Assembly (NCBI RefSeq): GCF_001610895.1 | Contig: NZ_CP011273.1 | Location: 310,001 to 374,000 of the forward strand | From: Planctomyces sp. SH-PL62 | Lineage (GTDB): Bacteria; Planctomycetota; Planctomycetia; Isosphaerales; Isosphaeraceae | Length of the DNA: 64,000 bases | Reading direction: 5' to 3' | Part shown: in pieces, positions 1 through 8,888 of the stretch | Layout: every line of letters begins with the position of its first letter | Numbering within the stretch: the stretch's first letter is position 1 | Translations under genes and position numbers: made by a program | The notes under the pieces: model-generated | The model's database searches: none | The model's input: the letters and a program-made list of their open reading frames with translations, nothing else | What the model was told of the DNA's origin: nothing

Positions 1-98
1 CGCCGGCCGTCCGGCCCGTCCCCCGCAATATCGCCGCGAGTTCGGCGAATGGATTCGCGACGAGAAGATTGCGTCCCATCCCTCTCGCGGAGGTCTCG

Positions 99-581
99 AT
101 GAAGCCGCCGATCCCCGCCCGCGACATCTCGCCCGAGCGCCAGGCCATGTACTACGCCGGGATGGCCGCCGGCGTCGTGGGCGCCCTGCTGTTCGTGTCG
201 ACGTTCTTCAGCTTCGCGATGAACTTCGGGAACTTCGACGACTTCGAGGGCCGGGCCCGGAGCATCTTTCTCCGGGCGGTCGGCGGCATGTGCCTGATGG
301 TCGTCGGTCCGGCCGTGATGGGCGTGGCGGCTCGCGGCCTGGCGGGGTCGGGCGTGAAGCTCGATCCCGAACAGGCCCGGCGCGACCTGGAGCCCTGGTC
401 GCGGATGCGGGGGGGCGTGATCGGCGACGTGCTCGACGAGATCCCCGCCGTGCAGCAGGTGATCGACCGCCTGGGCTCGGCAGACCAGACCGTCGAGGTC
501 GTCCGCGTCCGCTGCAACGCCTGCCGGGCGCTCAACGACGAGCACGACAAATTCTGCGGCCAGTGCGGGGAACGACTCTGA
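99..581 (+). CDS. Small membrane protein with C-terminal zinc ribbon
   Basis: A 160-residue protein of unknown function. Two hydrophobic segments, about residues 19-41 and 58-78, should be membrane helices. A soluble tail ends in a zinc-ribbon pattern with Cys139, Cys142, Cys153 and Cys156 (CNAC...CGQC). I chose the ATG at 99 because a GGAGG-like site lies six bases upstream; an in-frame TTG at 69 would add ten residues but has no ribosome site. The tail probably binds one zinc ion on the cytoplasmic side and may act in protein contact rather than catalysis, which is inference. It stands alone, converging on the alcohol dehydrogenase gene at 743-1963. Confidence 0.7.
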   Translation: MKPPIPARDISPERQAMYYAGMAAGVVGALLFVSTFFSFAMNFGNFDDFEGRARSIFLRAVGGMCLMVVGPAVMGVAARGLAGSGVKLDPEQARRDLEPWSRMRGGVIGDVLDEIPAVQQVIDRLGSADQTVEVVRVRCNACRALNDEHDKFCGQCGERL

Positions 582-742
582 TACCAAATTGACTCGATCT
601 CCGACTATTGGGTGGCGCGGGTTCGTCCCCGAACCCGGGCCACCCGAGGCCGCTCGGCCAAGGCGACTCATCAAAGCGATTACGTATGAGATCCCCTCCC
701 GCCCCGCGGAATCCGGAGACGCTCCTGGCCGGGCGTGGCGGG

Positions 743-1963
743 TCACCGCGACGGTTTGAGTTCCACCTTCACCCAGCCCGCCTTCCGCTTGTCGAACGCC
801 TTGTAGGCGGAGAGGGCGTCGGTCAGGGGCTCGACCTCGGTCAGCACCTTCAGCGGGTCGACCTTGCCGGCCGTCACGGCCTCGATCAGCCGCGGGATGT
901 ACCGCCGGTGGGGGCAGTTGCCCATCTGCAAGGTGAGATTCTTCATCATCGCGGCGCCGATCGGGAACCGGGTCATGGTCTCCGGGTAGACCCCGATGAT
1001 CGACAGCGTGCCCGCCTTGGCCAGCGCCTGCACCGCCCAGGTCAGCACCTGCGACGGGGAGTCGCCCGGCACCCACTGGCCGCCCCAGGTCGCGCCCGAG
1101 CCTTCAACCTGGGTCTCCTTCTGTTCCTCCTTGAACTGCGACTTCATCGCCCGCGACTCGGCGTAGGCGGGGCCGCTCTCGGGCCGATAGGCGTCCACGC
1201 CCACGGCGTCGATGGCCCGCAGAATGCCGACGCCGTCGGTCAGCTCCTTCATCTTCGCGACGGGGTGCTCGGCGTTGAAATCGATCGTCTCCGCCCCCAG
1301 CTCGCGGGCCTTCGCCAGGCGGTCGGGGAGCGTGTCGACGGCGAACACCCGGCCGGCGCCCATCAGCCTGGCGCTCACCACGGCGAAGAGGCCGACCGGC
1401 CCGCAGCCGAAGACGCAGACCGTGTCGCCCGGCTTGATCTCGGCCGCGTCGGCTCCGAAGTAGCCGGTCGGGAAGATGTCGGACAGCAGGATCGCCTGGT
1501 CGTCGGTCATCTCGGCCGGGAGCTTGACGAGCGTCGGGTCGGCGAGGGGTACCCGCGCGAACTCGGCCTGGAGGCCGTTCAGGGGGCCCGTCGTCTTCGG
1601 CCCGCCGAAGAACGCGGTGCCGGCCTGCTTGCCGTTCGGGTTGGCGTTGTCGCATTGCGACTGGTAGCCGCTCCTGCAATATGAGCAAGAGCCGCAGCAG
1701 ACGGTGGAAGGGACGACGACGCGATCGCCGACCTTGAAGCCGACGACGGCGGAGCCCACCTCCTCGATCACGCCGACCCCCTCGTGGCCCAGGATCGTCC
1801 CGGCCGCCATGCCGGGCATGGTCCCCCGGATCATGTGCAGGTCGGTGCCGCAGATGGCGCTGGCGGTGAGGCGGACGATCGCGTCCGTGGGTTGCTCGAT
1901 CTTCGGCTCGGGGACGTCGTCGAGACGGATGTCCCCCAGCCCGTGGAATACGACGGCCTTCAT
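743..1963 (-). CDS. Zinc-dependent alcohol dehydrogenase (formaldehyde-dehydrogenase-like)
   Basis: A 406-residue medium-chain dehydrogenase. The N-terminal catalytic domain has the zinc-ligand context AICGTDLH and GHEGVGVIEEVG, then a structural zinc lobe with closely spaced cysteines (CCGSCSYCRSGYQSQC). The Rossmann domain carries VFGCGPVGLFA. The length and a long insertion after the Rossmann domain fit the glutathione-independent formaldehyde dehydrogenase-like group that oxidises alcohols or aldehydes with NAD. The gene starts 20 bases after the stop of the SDR gene at 1984-2856, so the two are probably one transcript. Pairing with a stress-type SDR suggests a role in aldehyde or solvent stress, but the substrate is not visible from sequence. 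Confidence 0.9.
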   Translation of the reverse strand: MKAVVFHGLGDIRLDDVPEPKIEQPTDAIVRLTASAICGTDLHMIRGTMPGMAAGTILGHEGVGVIEEVGSAVVGFKVGDRVVVPSTVCCGSCSYCRSGYQSQCDNANPNGKQAGTAFFGGPKTTGPLNGLQAEFARVPLADPTLVKLPAEMTDDQAILLSDIFPTGYFGADAAEIKPGDTVCVFGCGPVGLFAVVSARLMGAGRVFAVDTLPDRLAKARELGAETIDFNAEHPVAKMKELTDGVGILRAIDAVGVDAYRPESGPAYAESRAMKSQFKEEQKETQVEGSGATWGGQWVPGDSPSQVLTWAVQALAKAGTLSIIGVYPETMTRFPIGAAMMKNLTLQMGNCPHRRYIPRLIEAVTAGKVDPLKVLTEVEPLTDALSAYKAFDKRKAGWVKVELKPSR

Positions 1964-1983
1964 GAGTCCCTCCCGCGTGCGTG

Positions 1984-2856
1984 TCAGATGAGCGGCCTGC
2001 CCCCGGTGACCGCGACCGTCGCGCCCGCCATGTAGCTGGATTCGTCCGAGGCGAGCAGGACGAAGACCGGGGCGAGTTCGGCGGGCTGCCCGGCGCGGCC
2101 GAGGGCCGTGTCCTTGCCGAAGTTCTTGACCTTCTCCACCGGCATGGTGGCCGGGATCAGAGGCGTCCAGATCGGCCCCGGCGCCACGCAGTTCGCCCGG
2201 ATCCCCTTCTTGCCGAGCATCTGGGCCAACCCGCCGGTGAAGTTCTGGATGCCCGCCTTGGTCATGGCGTAGGGCAACAGATTGGGGCTCGGGTTATCGG
2301 CCTGGATGGAGGAGGTGTTGATCACCGCGCCCCCCCTGGGCATGTGGGGCACGGCCGCCTTGGTCAGCCAGAACATCGCATAGAGGTTGGTCTTGAGGGT
2401 CCGGTCGAACTCCTCCGTGTCGATCTCCGAGATGTCCTCCCGGCTCATCTGGAAGGCCGCGTTGTTGACCAGGACGTCGACCTTGCCGAATTCCTCCACC
2501 GCGCGGTCGATGATCGCCTTGCAGTGGGCCTCCTCGCCGACGTCCCCCGGCACGGCGACGCATTTGCGGCCGGCGGCCTCGACGACCCTGACGGTCTCCC
2601 GGGCGTCGCTTTCCTCGCTCAAATACGAGATGAGGACGTCGGCGCCTTCCCGCGCGAAGGCGAGCGCCACGGCGCGACCGATCCCGCTGTCCCCCCCGGT
2701 GATGACCGCGGCCTTCCCGGCGAGCTTGCCCGTCCCCTTGTAGCTCGCCTCGCCGTAGTCCGGCCGCGGGTCCATCTCGGACTCCAGGCCGGGCACCTCC
2801 TGTTTCTGGGATGGATAAGGGGGGACCGGGTGTTTGCTGCGAGGGTCTTCCGCCAT
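1984..2856 (-). CDS. SDR family oxidoreductase, YhdF/YdaD-like
   Basis: A 290-residue short-chain dehydrogenase. The nucleotide motif TGGDSGIG is at residues 53-60, NNAAF follows, a Ser sits near 183, and the catalytic YAMTK places Tyr196 and Lys200. The N-terminal extension, rich in Pro and ending SYKGTGKLAGK, is typical of the general-stress SDR group (YhdF, YdaD, YgaG type). The start at 2856 has a strong AGGAG site eight bases upstream; an upstream in-frame start at 2898 has none. It is the first gene of a two-gene operon with the alcohol dehydrogenase. Substrate unknown. Confidence 0.9.
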   Translation of the reverse strand: MAEDPRSKHPVPPYPSQKQEVPGLESEMDPRPDYGEASYKGTGKLAGKAAVITGGDSGIGRAVALAFAREGADVLISYLSEESDARETVRVVEAAGRKCVAVPGDVGEEAHCKAIIDRAVEEFGKVDVLVNNAAFQMSREDISEIDTEEFDRTLKTNLYAMFWLTKAAVPHMPRGGAVINTSSIQADNPSPNLLPYAMTKAGIQNFTGGLAQMLGKKGIRANCVAPGPIWTPLIPATMPVEKVKNFGKDTALGRAGQPAELAPVFVLLASDESSYMAGATVAVTGGRPLI

Positions 2857-2978
2857 GGCGTTGCTCCTGGTGTCGTCGCATGCGGGCCGCCGGGCCATGC
2901 GGATGGCCGGGGGGCTGGAATCGATCCGGGATGAGCGGAATGATCACGCAATTGACATACCAGGGGATGCGGATGCGG

Positions 2979-3746
2979 TCAGGAGGCCCGCCTGAGGGCT
3001 TCGGAGGCGATCTGCTTGGTGTCTTCGAAGTAGTCGACCTGGAGCATCCATTCGAGGTAGTCGGGCTTGGTGCGGGCGACGTCGTCGAGCGTGCGGCCCT
3101 TGTACTTGCCCTTGATGAAGATGATCTCGCCTTCCTCGCGCTTGCCGAACATGCCCCCCAGGTCGAGCGCGTTCGGGTCGGTGCAGTACTCGTGGAGGCC
3201 GTCGACCGTCGTGGGGAGGTCGTCGTATCGGGAGACCTGGGCGTCCAGGACGGCCAGGGTCGCCAGCACGTCGGCCTCCGCGCCGTGGGCGCCCTCGTGT
3301 TCGAGGCCGCAGTAGAACTTGTAGGCGGCGGCCAGGTCGCGGCGCTCGCGCTGGTGGAAGATGTGGCAGGCGTCGACGACCTTCCGCCCGACCATGGGGA
3401 ACGGGACGTTGACGCGGGCGTACTCGGCGGCGAGCAGCCGGAGGTCGTACCTCAGGATGTTGAAGCCCGCCAGGTCGCAGCCGTCGAGGTGCCTCGCCAG
3501 CCCCGGGGCGATGGCCCGGAAGCTCGGCATGTCGGCCACGTCGTCGTCGGAGATCCCGTGGACGGCGGTGGCCTCGGGGGGGATCGGGACGCCGGGGTTC
3601 ACCCGCCGGGTGCGGAGGTCGGACTCGCCGCCGGGGGAGAGCTTCAGGACGCTGACCTCGACGATGCGGTCGACCTTGACGTCGGTCCCCGTGGTCTCCA
3701 GGTCGAGCACGGCCAGGGGACGTTCCAGGACGATGTTCTTGAGCAT
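2979..3746 (-). CDS. DEDDh 3'-5' exonuclease (DnaQ/epsilon-like)
   Basis: A 255-residue exonuclease domain protein. The first motif DLETTG gives Asp15 and Glu17, the second Asp is about residue 101 in NILRYDLRLL, and the third motif AHGAEADV supplies His154 and Asp159, completing the DEDDh set. Such stand-alone proteins remove nucleotides from 3' ends in repair or RNA/DNA turnover. The C-terminal 70 residues (GKYKGRTLDDVA, then a YLEWML block) recur in this group and lie outside the nuclease core. It stands 122 bases upstream of the SDR gene and diverges from the ARPP-1 gene. Confidence 0.9.
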   Translation of the reverse strand: MLKNIVLERPLAVLDLETTGTDVKVDRIVEVSVLKLSPGGESDLRTRRVNPGVPIPPEATAVHGISDDDVADMPSFRAIAPGLARHLDGCDLAGFNILRYDLRLLAAEYARVNVPFPMVGRKVVDACHIFHQRERRDLAAAYKFYCGLEHEGAHGAEADVLATLAVLDAQVSRYDDLPTTVDGLHEYCTDPNALDLGGMFGKREEGEIIFIKGKYKGRTLDDVARTKPDYLEWMLQVDYFEDTKQIASEALRRAS

Positions 3747-4044
3747 GAACCCTCCGCGCGATTGGTCTCTCCGCTTGAAGGTTTTTTCGGCGACGGCGCG
3801 GCGGCGATAACGGCTTTCTTCGCCGGCCTCCCCCCTTCGCGCCGGAAGCCGCCGCAGATCCTCCCCATCCCCACCCGGACGCCGCGGGAATCCGCCGGCC
3901 GAGGGATCGCGGCGGGATTAATGGGAGTGGATGCGGCCGATCGGATATCCTGGGGGCCGGACGAGGCGCGACCCGTCGCCGTTCCGGGCCCGCGACGGGC
4001 CGGGCGTCGGGTCGCGACGGCCCCCAGGGCCCGAGGAATCCGCC
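3747..4044. other. Divergent intergenic region
   Basis: About 300 bases between the exonuclease (minus) and the ARPP-1 gene (plus). It must hold both promoters. It contains a T6 tract near 3782 and otherwise GC-rich sequence; I see no convincing -35/-10 pair, hairpin or coding frame with a ribosome site. Confidence 0.4.
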
Positions 4045-4953
4045 ATGACGATGCTCCCCGAACTCCGCATCGGAGACCCGATCCGCCACGAAGCCCTGAC
4101 CGTCTTCCCGCTGTTCTCGCCCCCGGATGAGGCCGTCGACTACCTCCTCTCCGACGAGGCGATCGGCGCGGGGACGGTCACTGTGGAGGAGGTCGACGAG
4201 GGGGGCTCCGTCCCCCAGCTCCTCGTCAACAACGCCGGCGACTCATCCGTCCTCTTCCTCGAAGGCGAGGAGTTGCGGGGGGCCAAGCAGAACCGGGTGC
4301 TGAACACATCGGTGCTGGTCGCCGCCAGGAGCAAGACCAAGATCCCGGTGAGCTGCGTCGAGCAAGGCCGTTGGCGCTACCGCTCTCGTCAGTTCGCCCC
4401 GAGCGAAACCCATTCCTCCTCGAAGCTTCGGCGAAGCCTGAAGGAGACGGTCACCCGCTCGGCCAGGGCGGGCCTCGGCCACGCGTCGGACCAGGGGGCC
4501 GTCTGGAAGGAGGTCGCCCGTCAGATGAACGCGCTCGACGCGACGTCCGAGACGAGGTCCATGGCGGATACCTACGAGCACCACCGGGCCCGCCTGGACG
4601 AATTCCGCGACCGCCTGGGGTACGTCGAGGGGGCGAACGGCGTCGCGGTGGCGATCGGGCCGGAAGTCGTCGCCGTCGACCTGTTCGACCGCCCCGCGAC
4701 CTGTCGCAAGGTCTGGGCCCGCCTGCTGAGCGGGGTCGTCATGGACGCGCTGGAGGCGGGCTCTCCGGCCAAAACCGCCGAGGCGGCCGACGTGGAGAGC
4801 CTCCTCGCCCGGCTTCGCGCCGCCGAGTGGGAATCGGTCCCGGCGGTCGGCGAGGGGCTCGAATATCGCACGGATTCCGTGCCGCCGGCCCACGCCTCCT
4901 CGCTGGTCCTCGGCGACACGATCGTACACGGCAGCGTCGTCGTGGGGGCCTGA
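4045..4953 (+). CDS. ARPP-1 family domain protein
   Basis: A 302-residue protein matching, from memory of the family, the ARPP-1 domain (found with ADP-ribosylglycohydrolase and rhodanese-phosphatase proteins). Recognisable blocks are TVFPLF, VTVEEVDEGGSVPQL, FLEGEELRGAKQNRVLNTS and RIPVSCVEQGRW-like sequence around residues 15-115. No catalytic function is established. No signal peptide or membrane segment is visible, so it is probably cytoplasmic. I chose the ATG at 4045 because the conserved domain begins there; an upstream open stretch from 3931 is Arg/Pro-rich and unlike the family. It converges on the PHP-type gene 11 bases downstream. Confidence 0.75.
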   Translation: MTMLPELRIGDPIRHEALTVFPLFSPPDEAVDYLLSDEAIGAGTVTVEEVDEGGSVPQLLVNNAGDSSVLFLEGEELRGAKQNRVLNTSVLVAARSKTKIPVSCVEQGRWRYRSRQFAPSETHSSSKLRRSLKETVTRSARAGLGHASDQGAVWKEVARQMNALDATSETRSMADTYEHHRARLDEFRDRLGYVEGANGVAVAIGPEVVAVDLFDRPATCRKVWARLLSGVVMDALEAGSPAKTAEAADVESLLARLRAAEWESVPAVGEGLEYRTDSVPPAHASSLVLGDTIVHGSVVVGA

Positions 4954-4964
4954 CGGGGCGTCGG

Positions 4965-6311
4965 TTATTTCGTGGCGGGTGCGGCGGCGTCCACGTCGGA
5001 GGCGAGCCGTCCCTGCCAGCCGACCGGCTGGGTCCACGCCTGCGCCATCTGGCCGGGGAACGAGGGGTTCGCGGGGGCCTGGTTCGCGGTGACCACGGCG
5101 CGGACGTAGAGTTCGTCGCCGGTCAGCTTGTACTCGGCCTTGAGCCCTTCGACGGTCGCCAGGACCTTGCCCACGTCTTCCGAGTAGCGCTGGGTGACCG
5201 CCAGGGGCTTGCCGTCCTTCTCCTGGACGGGCTTCCGGGAGCGGTCGTAGCCCTGGGGCGTGCCGATGAACCTGGTGGTGTAGGCGGCGTCCCCCTGGGG
5301 CTCGATCTCCAGGCTGAGCGTCTTCGATTCCGCGTCGAAGCGGACGTCGTTCAGCGTGACGCCGCTGGAGGCGTAGAAGTCGCCGGCGGCGATCGCGTTG
5401 ATGATCGACTCCGGGGTCAGGAAGCGGGCGCGGACCATGACCCAGCCCCGGCCGGGCGACGAGGAGCCGTCGAAGTAGTGGTGCGAGTCGTCGGTCCCCA
5501 GGCCGTAGACGGGGGCCGCATCCAGATCGGCGATGCGCAGGGTGTTGATGACGTCCCACATCCGATCCAGGTCGGCGTGGTGCTCGTCGCCCTGCTGGTG
5601 GACGTCGGGGTGGCCGTTGTAGATCTCGAAGAACCGCTCCTTGGTGACGATCGCCAGCTCCTCGGCGGTGATCCCGTAGCCGAAGTTGGGGTGGTTCAGG
5701 TGGCCCAAAATCGGGCGGCCCAGGCGTTTGGATTGTTCCTCGATCGCGGCCAGGTTGTTGGCCATGACCTCGGGGACGCTCCGCCCCCCCTGGGGCTTGA
5801 TCAGCTCCAGCAGGTTGGTGGCGTTCATGTGGATCGGCTTGGATTCGAAGCGGTCGGTGATCTCCTCGCCCTGGATCAGCAGGAAGCGGCCGGGCTGTTC
5901 GAAGAGCGTGCGATATTCGCTCAGGGGCTTGAGCCGGACCTGCCTGTCCCCCCCCTCGGTGCGGGTCTCGATCCAGGCTTCGCCGAACGTCTTGAGGTAG
6001 CGGTCGAATCCGGGGTGCCCGGCCCGCTTGTCGGCCGCGGCCACGCTCAGCCACTTCTCGCCCTGGCCGATGGTGTTGTGGTCGGAGAGGGCGAGGAACT
6101 GGTAGCCGCGTCGAGCGTACCAGTCGACGATCATCTCCGGGTAGTCGTCGCCGTCGCTCCAGAGCGAGTGGGTGTGCAGGTTCCCCTTGTGCCAACGGGG
6201 CTCGGCGGCGGCCGTCGGCGCGTCGGCGGGCGGGGCCGCCTGCGCCGGAGTCATCGAAGACGCGAGGCCGAGGACCAGGAAGAGGGCCGGCCGGGAGATC
6301 GATCTGCGCAT
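4965..6311 (-). CDS. Secreted CehA/McbA-type PHP metallohydrolase
   Basis: A 448-residue exported protein with an Ala-rich signal peptide at residues 1-25. The PHP core begins with NLHTHSLWSDG, giving His46, His48 and Asp53, then ALSDHNT with Asp77 and His78; a later GTDDSHH adds further metal ligands. These are the hallmarks of the PHP superfamily, whose CehA/McbA branch includes hydrolases of phosphate and carbamate esters. I infer a periplasmic phosphoesterase or related hydrolase, substrate unknown. The gene is monocistronic: it converges on the ARPP-1 gene and diverges from the small secreted protein at 6555. Confidence 0.85.
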   Translation of the reverse strand: MRRSISRPALFLVLGLASSMTPAQAAPPADAPTAAAEPRWHKGNLHTHSLWSDGDDYPEMIVDWYARRGYQFLALSDHNTIGQGEKWLSVAAADKRAGHPGFDRYLKTFGEAWIETRTEGGDRQVRLKPLSEYRTLFEQPGRFLLIQGEEITDRFESKPIHMNATNLLELIKPQGGRSVPEVMANNLAAIEEQSKRLGRPILGHLNHPNFGYGITAEELAIVTKERFFEIYNGHPDVHQQGDEHHADLDRMWDVINTLRIADLDAAPVYGLGTDDSHHYFDGSSSPGRGWVMVRARFLTPESIINAIAAGDFYASSGVTLNDVRFDAESKTLSLEIEPQGDAAYTTRFIGTPQGYDRSRKPVQEKDGKPLAVTQRYSEDVGKVLATVEGLKAEYKLTGDELYVRAVVTANQAPANPSFPGQMAQAWTQPVGWQGRLASDVDAAAPATK

Positions 6312-6554
6312 GGAGGGCCTCGATCGAGGGTTCGGTTTATCAGGGCGTCGATTATACGCCGCTTCGGACCCGGCTCCGAATCCCCTGCGATGCGGGGTGA
6401 GATTTTCCTGGACGAACGGGGTCCCAGAAAGCGCTCGAAAAATCGAGCCGCCGCTCCTTGCAACGCCCCCCGACGGGTTGTACTCTCTCTTTGCTATTCA
6501 CGTGTCAATTCTGGAATTCTCATTGCACACGGTGGACGATTCGATCACGTGTCG

Positions 6555-7013
6555 ATGATTCCCGAGGCAAACCCGAAGCGATCGACGCGGCCCTGGGCGG
6601 TGATGCTCCTCACGCTCACGGCCCTCGTCGCGCTCGCGCCGACGTCCGCCGACGCCGGTTGTCTGGGGCACGCCGTCTCGAGCGCGGACTCCGTCACGGT
6701 CCTCGGCCTCGATGAACTGACGGAGGCCGATACGTTTGCGGGTTCCGCCGCGAAGCCACCGGCCCAGCCCGCTCCGACCGACGCCCCGCCGCGATGCTCG
6801 GGAGCGTTCTGCTCGGGAAGCCCGGCCGTCCCCTCGCCGACGGCCGCGGTGCCGCTCCCCACTTCCGGCCTGTGGGCGATCGTGGGCGACGCGCCCGAAA
6901 CGCGAGTCTCTACGTCCCAGCCCTTCCCCTGCGACGATCCGTCGCGACTCCCCCTCACGCGCGACCTCTCCATCTTCCACCCTCCGCGACTCCGCGCCGC
7001 GACGTCGATCTGA
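6555..7013 (+). CDS. Small secreted protein of unknown function
   Basis: A 152-residue protein that I do not recognise as a named family. It begins with a basic stretch and a hydrophobic segment (residues 14-28) ending in an Ala-rich cleavage-like site before GCLGH. The mature part is rich in Pro, Ser and Ala with four Cys (in GCLGH, in CSGAFCSG and in PCDD), and no catalytic motif. The reading frame is only moderately supported: the ribosome site is weak and a GTG at 6549 is an alternative start. It lies upstream of the DUF1559 gene on the same strand, separated by 389 bases. Confidence 0.5.
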   Translation: MIPEANPKRSTRPWAVMLLTLTALVALAPTSADAGCLGHAVSSADSVTVLGLDELTEADTFAGSAAKPPAQPAPTDAPPRCSGAFCSGSPAVPSPTAAVPLPTSGLWAIVGDAPETRVSTSQPFPCDDPSRLPLTRDLSIFHPPRLRAATSI

Positions 7014-7402
7014 ACCGGCGCGATCGCCGACCGTCGTCGTGGGACTTTCCCACCTCGGGCGCGCCTGGTGCCGCCGGCGCTTCGCGGACTACTCCGCTCG
7101 GCGTTCGAGATCCTGACGCCGACCTCCTGAATGTTCCGTCGCGCTCCTCGGGAGAGACGCCCCGCCGACGCGCCTGACGGTCGTCGACGTACGTGTCGCG
7201 ACCCGTCCGCGCTCGAACGTCGGTTCACGCCGTCGAGGGGGGGGGGCGCCGCCCCATCGACCGGGATCGCGGCCGATCGGGATCCGTCCCGACCCCATCC
7301 CCCGACGGGGAGCGGCCCACGACCGGCTTGATCGCGCCGCGCGCATCAAGAAGCCCGAACTTCGTCGCCTTGCCGAACCATCAAGATATTAGAGAGGTCC
7401 TC
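7014..7402. other. Gene-free stretch upstream of the DUF1559 gene
   Basis: 389 bases with short overlapping open frames rich in Arg and Pro that look like GC-driven chance frames. An AT-richer leader (about 7376-7395) and a GAGAGG ribosome site precede the ATG at 7403. I see no hairpin terminator after 7013 and no clear promoter. Confidence 0.4.
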
Positions 7403-8380
7403 ATGAATCGTCGTAGCGGCTTCACGCTCATCGAGCTTCTGGTGGTGATCGCGATCATCGCCGTGCTGATCGCCCTGCTCCTGCCGGCCGTGCAGTCGGC
7501 CCGCGAGGCCGCCCGGCGCGCCCAGTGCGTCAACAACTTCAAGCAGTTCGGGATCGCGCTGCACAACTATCACGACGTCCAGGGGGCGTTCCCGATCGGT
7601 CGAAGCCTGAACGTGGCGACCGGCGCCACGAACGACATCTCGCATCAGGCCCGGCTGCTCCCGTACATGGAGCAGACGAGCGTCACGAACTCGCTGAACT
7701 TCAGCCTCGCCTCGCAGCACGCGGCGAACTCGACGGCCCTGGTGACGAGCATCGCCAGCTTCCTCTGCCCCAGCGACGCGGCGACCCAGCTCCCCACGGG
7801 CTGGGCCGGGATCAACTATCGCGCGAACTGCGGGACCAGCATCGTCAACTCGTTCGGCGCGCAGGACTCGTCGCAGGTCAACGTCGCGATGCCGCCGCCC
7901 AACGGGCTGCTGTTCACCGATTATGCCGTGCGGCTCTCCGACGTGACCGACGGAACGAGCAACACGGCCGCCCTGAGCGAGCACGTCAAGGGGGACTTCA
8001 GCAACACCATCTCCACCGAGATCTCCGACACCTACCGGCCCGGCACCTACCCGGCCACCGCGGACGAGGCCTACCAGATGTGCCTGGCGGTCGACATCCG
8101 CGACCTGACGATGCAGGGGAACTCGAACGTCGGCGCGCCGTGGCTGACCGACAACCACACGTCGACGCGCTATTACCACGGCAGCCCGCCCAACTCCCGG
8201 GCGTGCATGTTCCCCCCCTCGCGGATCAGCACCACCGCCAACAGCCGCCACTCCGGCGGCGTCAACGTGGGCCTGGCGGACGGCTCGGTCCGGTTCGTCA
8301 AGTCGGCGATCAGCCTCCCCGCGTGGCGCGCCCTGGGCACCCGCAACGGCGGCGAGGTCCTCAGCAGCGACAGCTATTGA
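7403..8380 (+). CDS. DUF1559 domain, prepilin-like secreted protein
   Basis: A 325-residue member of the large planctomycete DUF1559 family. The N-terminus is a type IV prepilin signal, MNRRSG followed by FTLIELLVV, with cleavage expected after Gly6 and Glu at mature position 5, then a hydrophobic helix to about residue 30. The C-terminus has the H-X9-DG motif (His of RHSGGV, nine residues, then DGSVRF). Such proteins are processed by a prepilin peptidase and are abundant pseudopilin-like components of the planctomycete envelope; their exact job is unknown. A lipoprotein gene follows after 45 bases, an arrangement common in the phylum and likely an operon. Confidence 0.95.
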   Translation: MNRRSGFTLIELLVVIAIIAVLIALLLPAVQSAREAARRAQCVNNFKQFGIALHNYHDVQGAFPIGRSLNVATGATNDISHQARLLPYMEQTSVTNSLNFSLASQHAANSTALVTSIASFLCPSDAATQLPTGWAGINYRANCGTSIVNSFGAQDSSQVNVAMPPPNGLLFTDYAVRLSDVTDGTSNTAALSEHVKGDFSNTISTEISDTYRPGTYPATADEAYQMCLAVDIRDLTMQGNSNVGAPWLTDNHTSTRYYHGSPPNSRACMFPPSRISTTANSRHSGGVNVGLADGSVRFVKSAISLPAWRALGTRNGGEVLSSDSY

Positions 8381-8425
8381 CGGTCCGCGTCGCGCGTCGT
8401 CCGAATCCCTCGATCGGAGTTTCCT

Positions 8426-8830
8426 GTGTTGAATGAGAAACGAACCGCTCTGCTTCGTCGCGCGGTCGCGCTGGCGTTCGCCACGTGTCTGGCGCTCGGG
8501 GGGGCCGGCTGCGGCTCCTCCGGGACGCCCGCCGATCCCGACGACGGTCGAAAAGCCCTGCTGGCCGCCCTCGACGCCTGGAAGGGGGGAGAGAAGCCCG
8601 ACGCTCTCGCCCATCGGACCCCGTCGATCCACGTCGCCGACGGCGACTGGAGTTCCGGGCTCCTGCTCCAGGACTACAAGCCCGACGACGAGGGGAGGCA
8701 CGTCGGGGCCGACCTCAGCTACCAGGTCGTGCTCGAATTGAAGAACGCCAGGGGGAAGGTCGTCAAGAAGACCGCCGTCTACGCCGTGTCGACTCAGCCG
8801 CAACTCCTGGTCCTGCGCCAGGACGATTGA
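8426..8830 (+). CDS. Small predicted lipoprotein
   Basis: A 134-residue exported protein. A basic N-terminus and hydrophobic run end in GGAGC (Cys near residue 29), a loose lipobox, so lipid anchoring is likely but not certain. The mature part is a compact domain of about 95 residues with no catalytic motif. The start is a GTG at 8426 with GGAG upstream; TTG at 8429 is possible. It directly follows the DUF1559 gene, which commonly has such a small lipoprotein partner, so it may be exported or assembled with it (inference). Confidence 0.7.
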   Translation: MLNEKRTALLRRAVALAFATCLALGGAGCGSSGTPADPDDGRKALLAALDAWKGGEKPDALAHRTPSIHVADGDWSSGLLLQDYKPDDEGRHVGADLSYQVVLELKNARGKVVKKTAVYAVSTQPQLLVLRQDD

Positions 8831-8888
8831 ACCCGTCGCCCTCAAACACGATCTCCAAACCTCGGGAAACGGATAGGGGTCCTCTCGT

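Noticed and set aside
1-98. Possible end of an upstream gene at the window start
   Set aside because: Too short to show a family and without a recognisable stop context.
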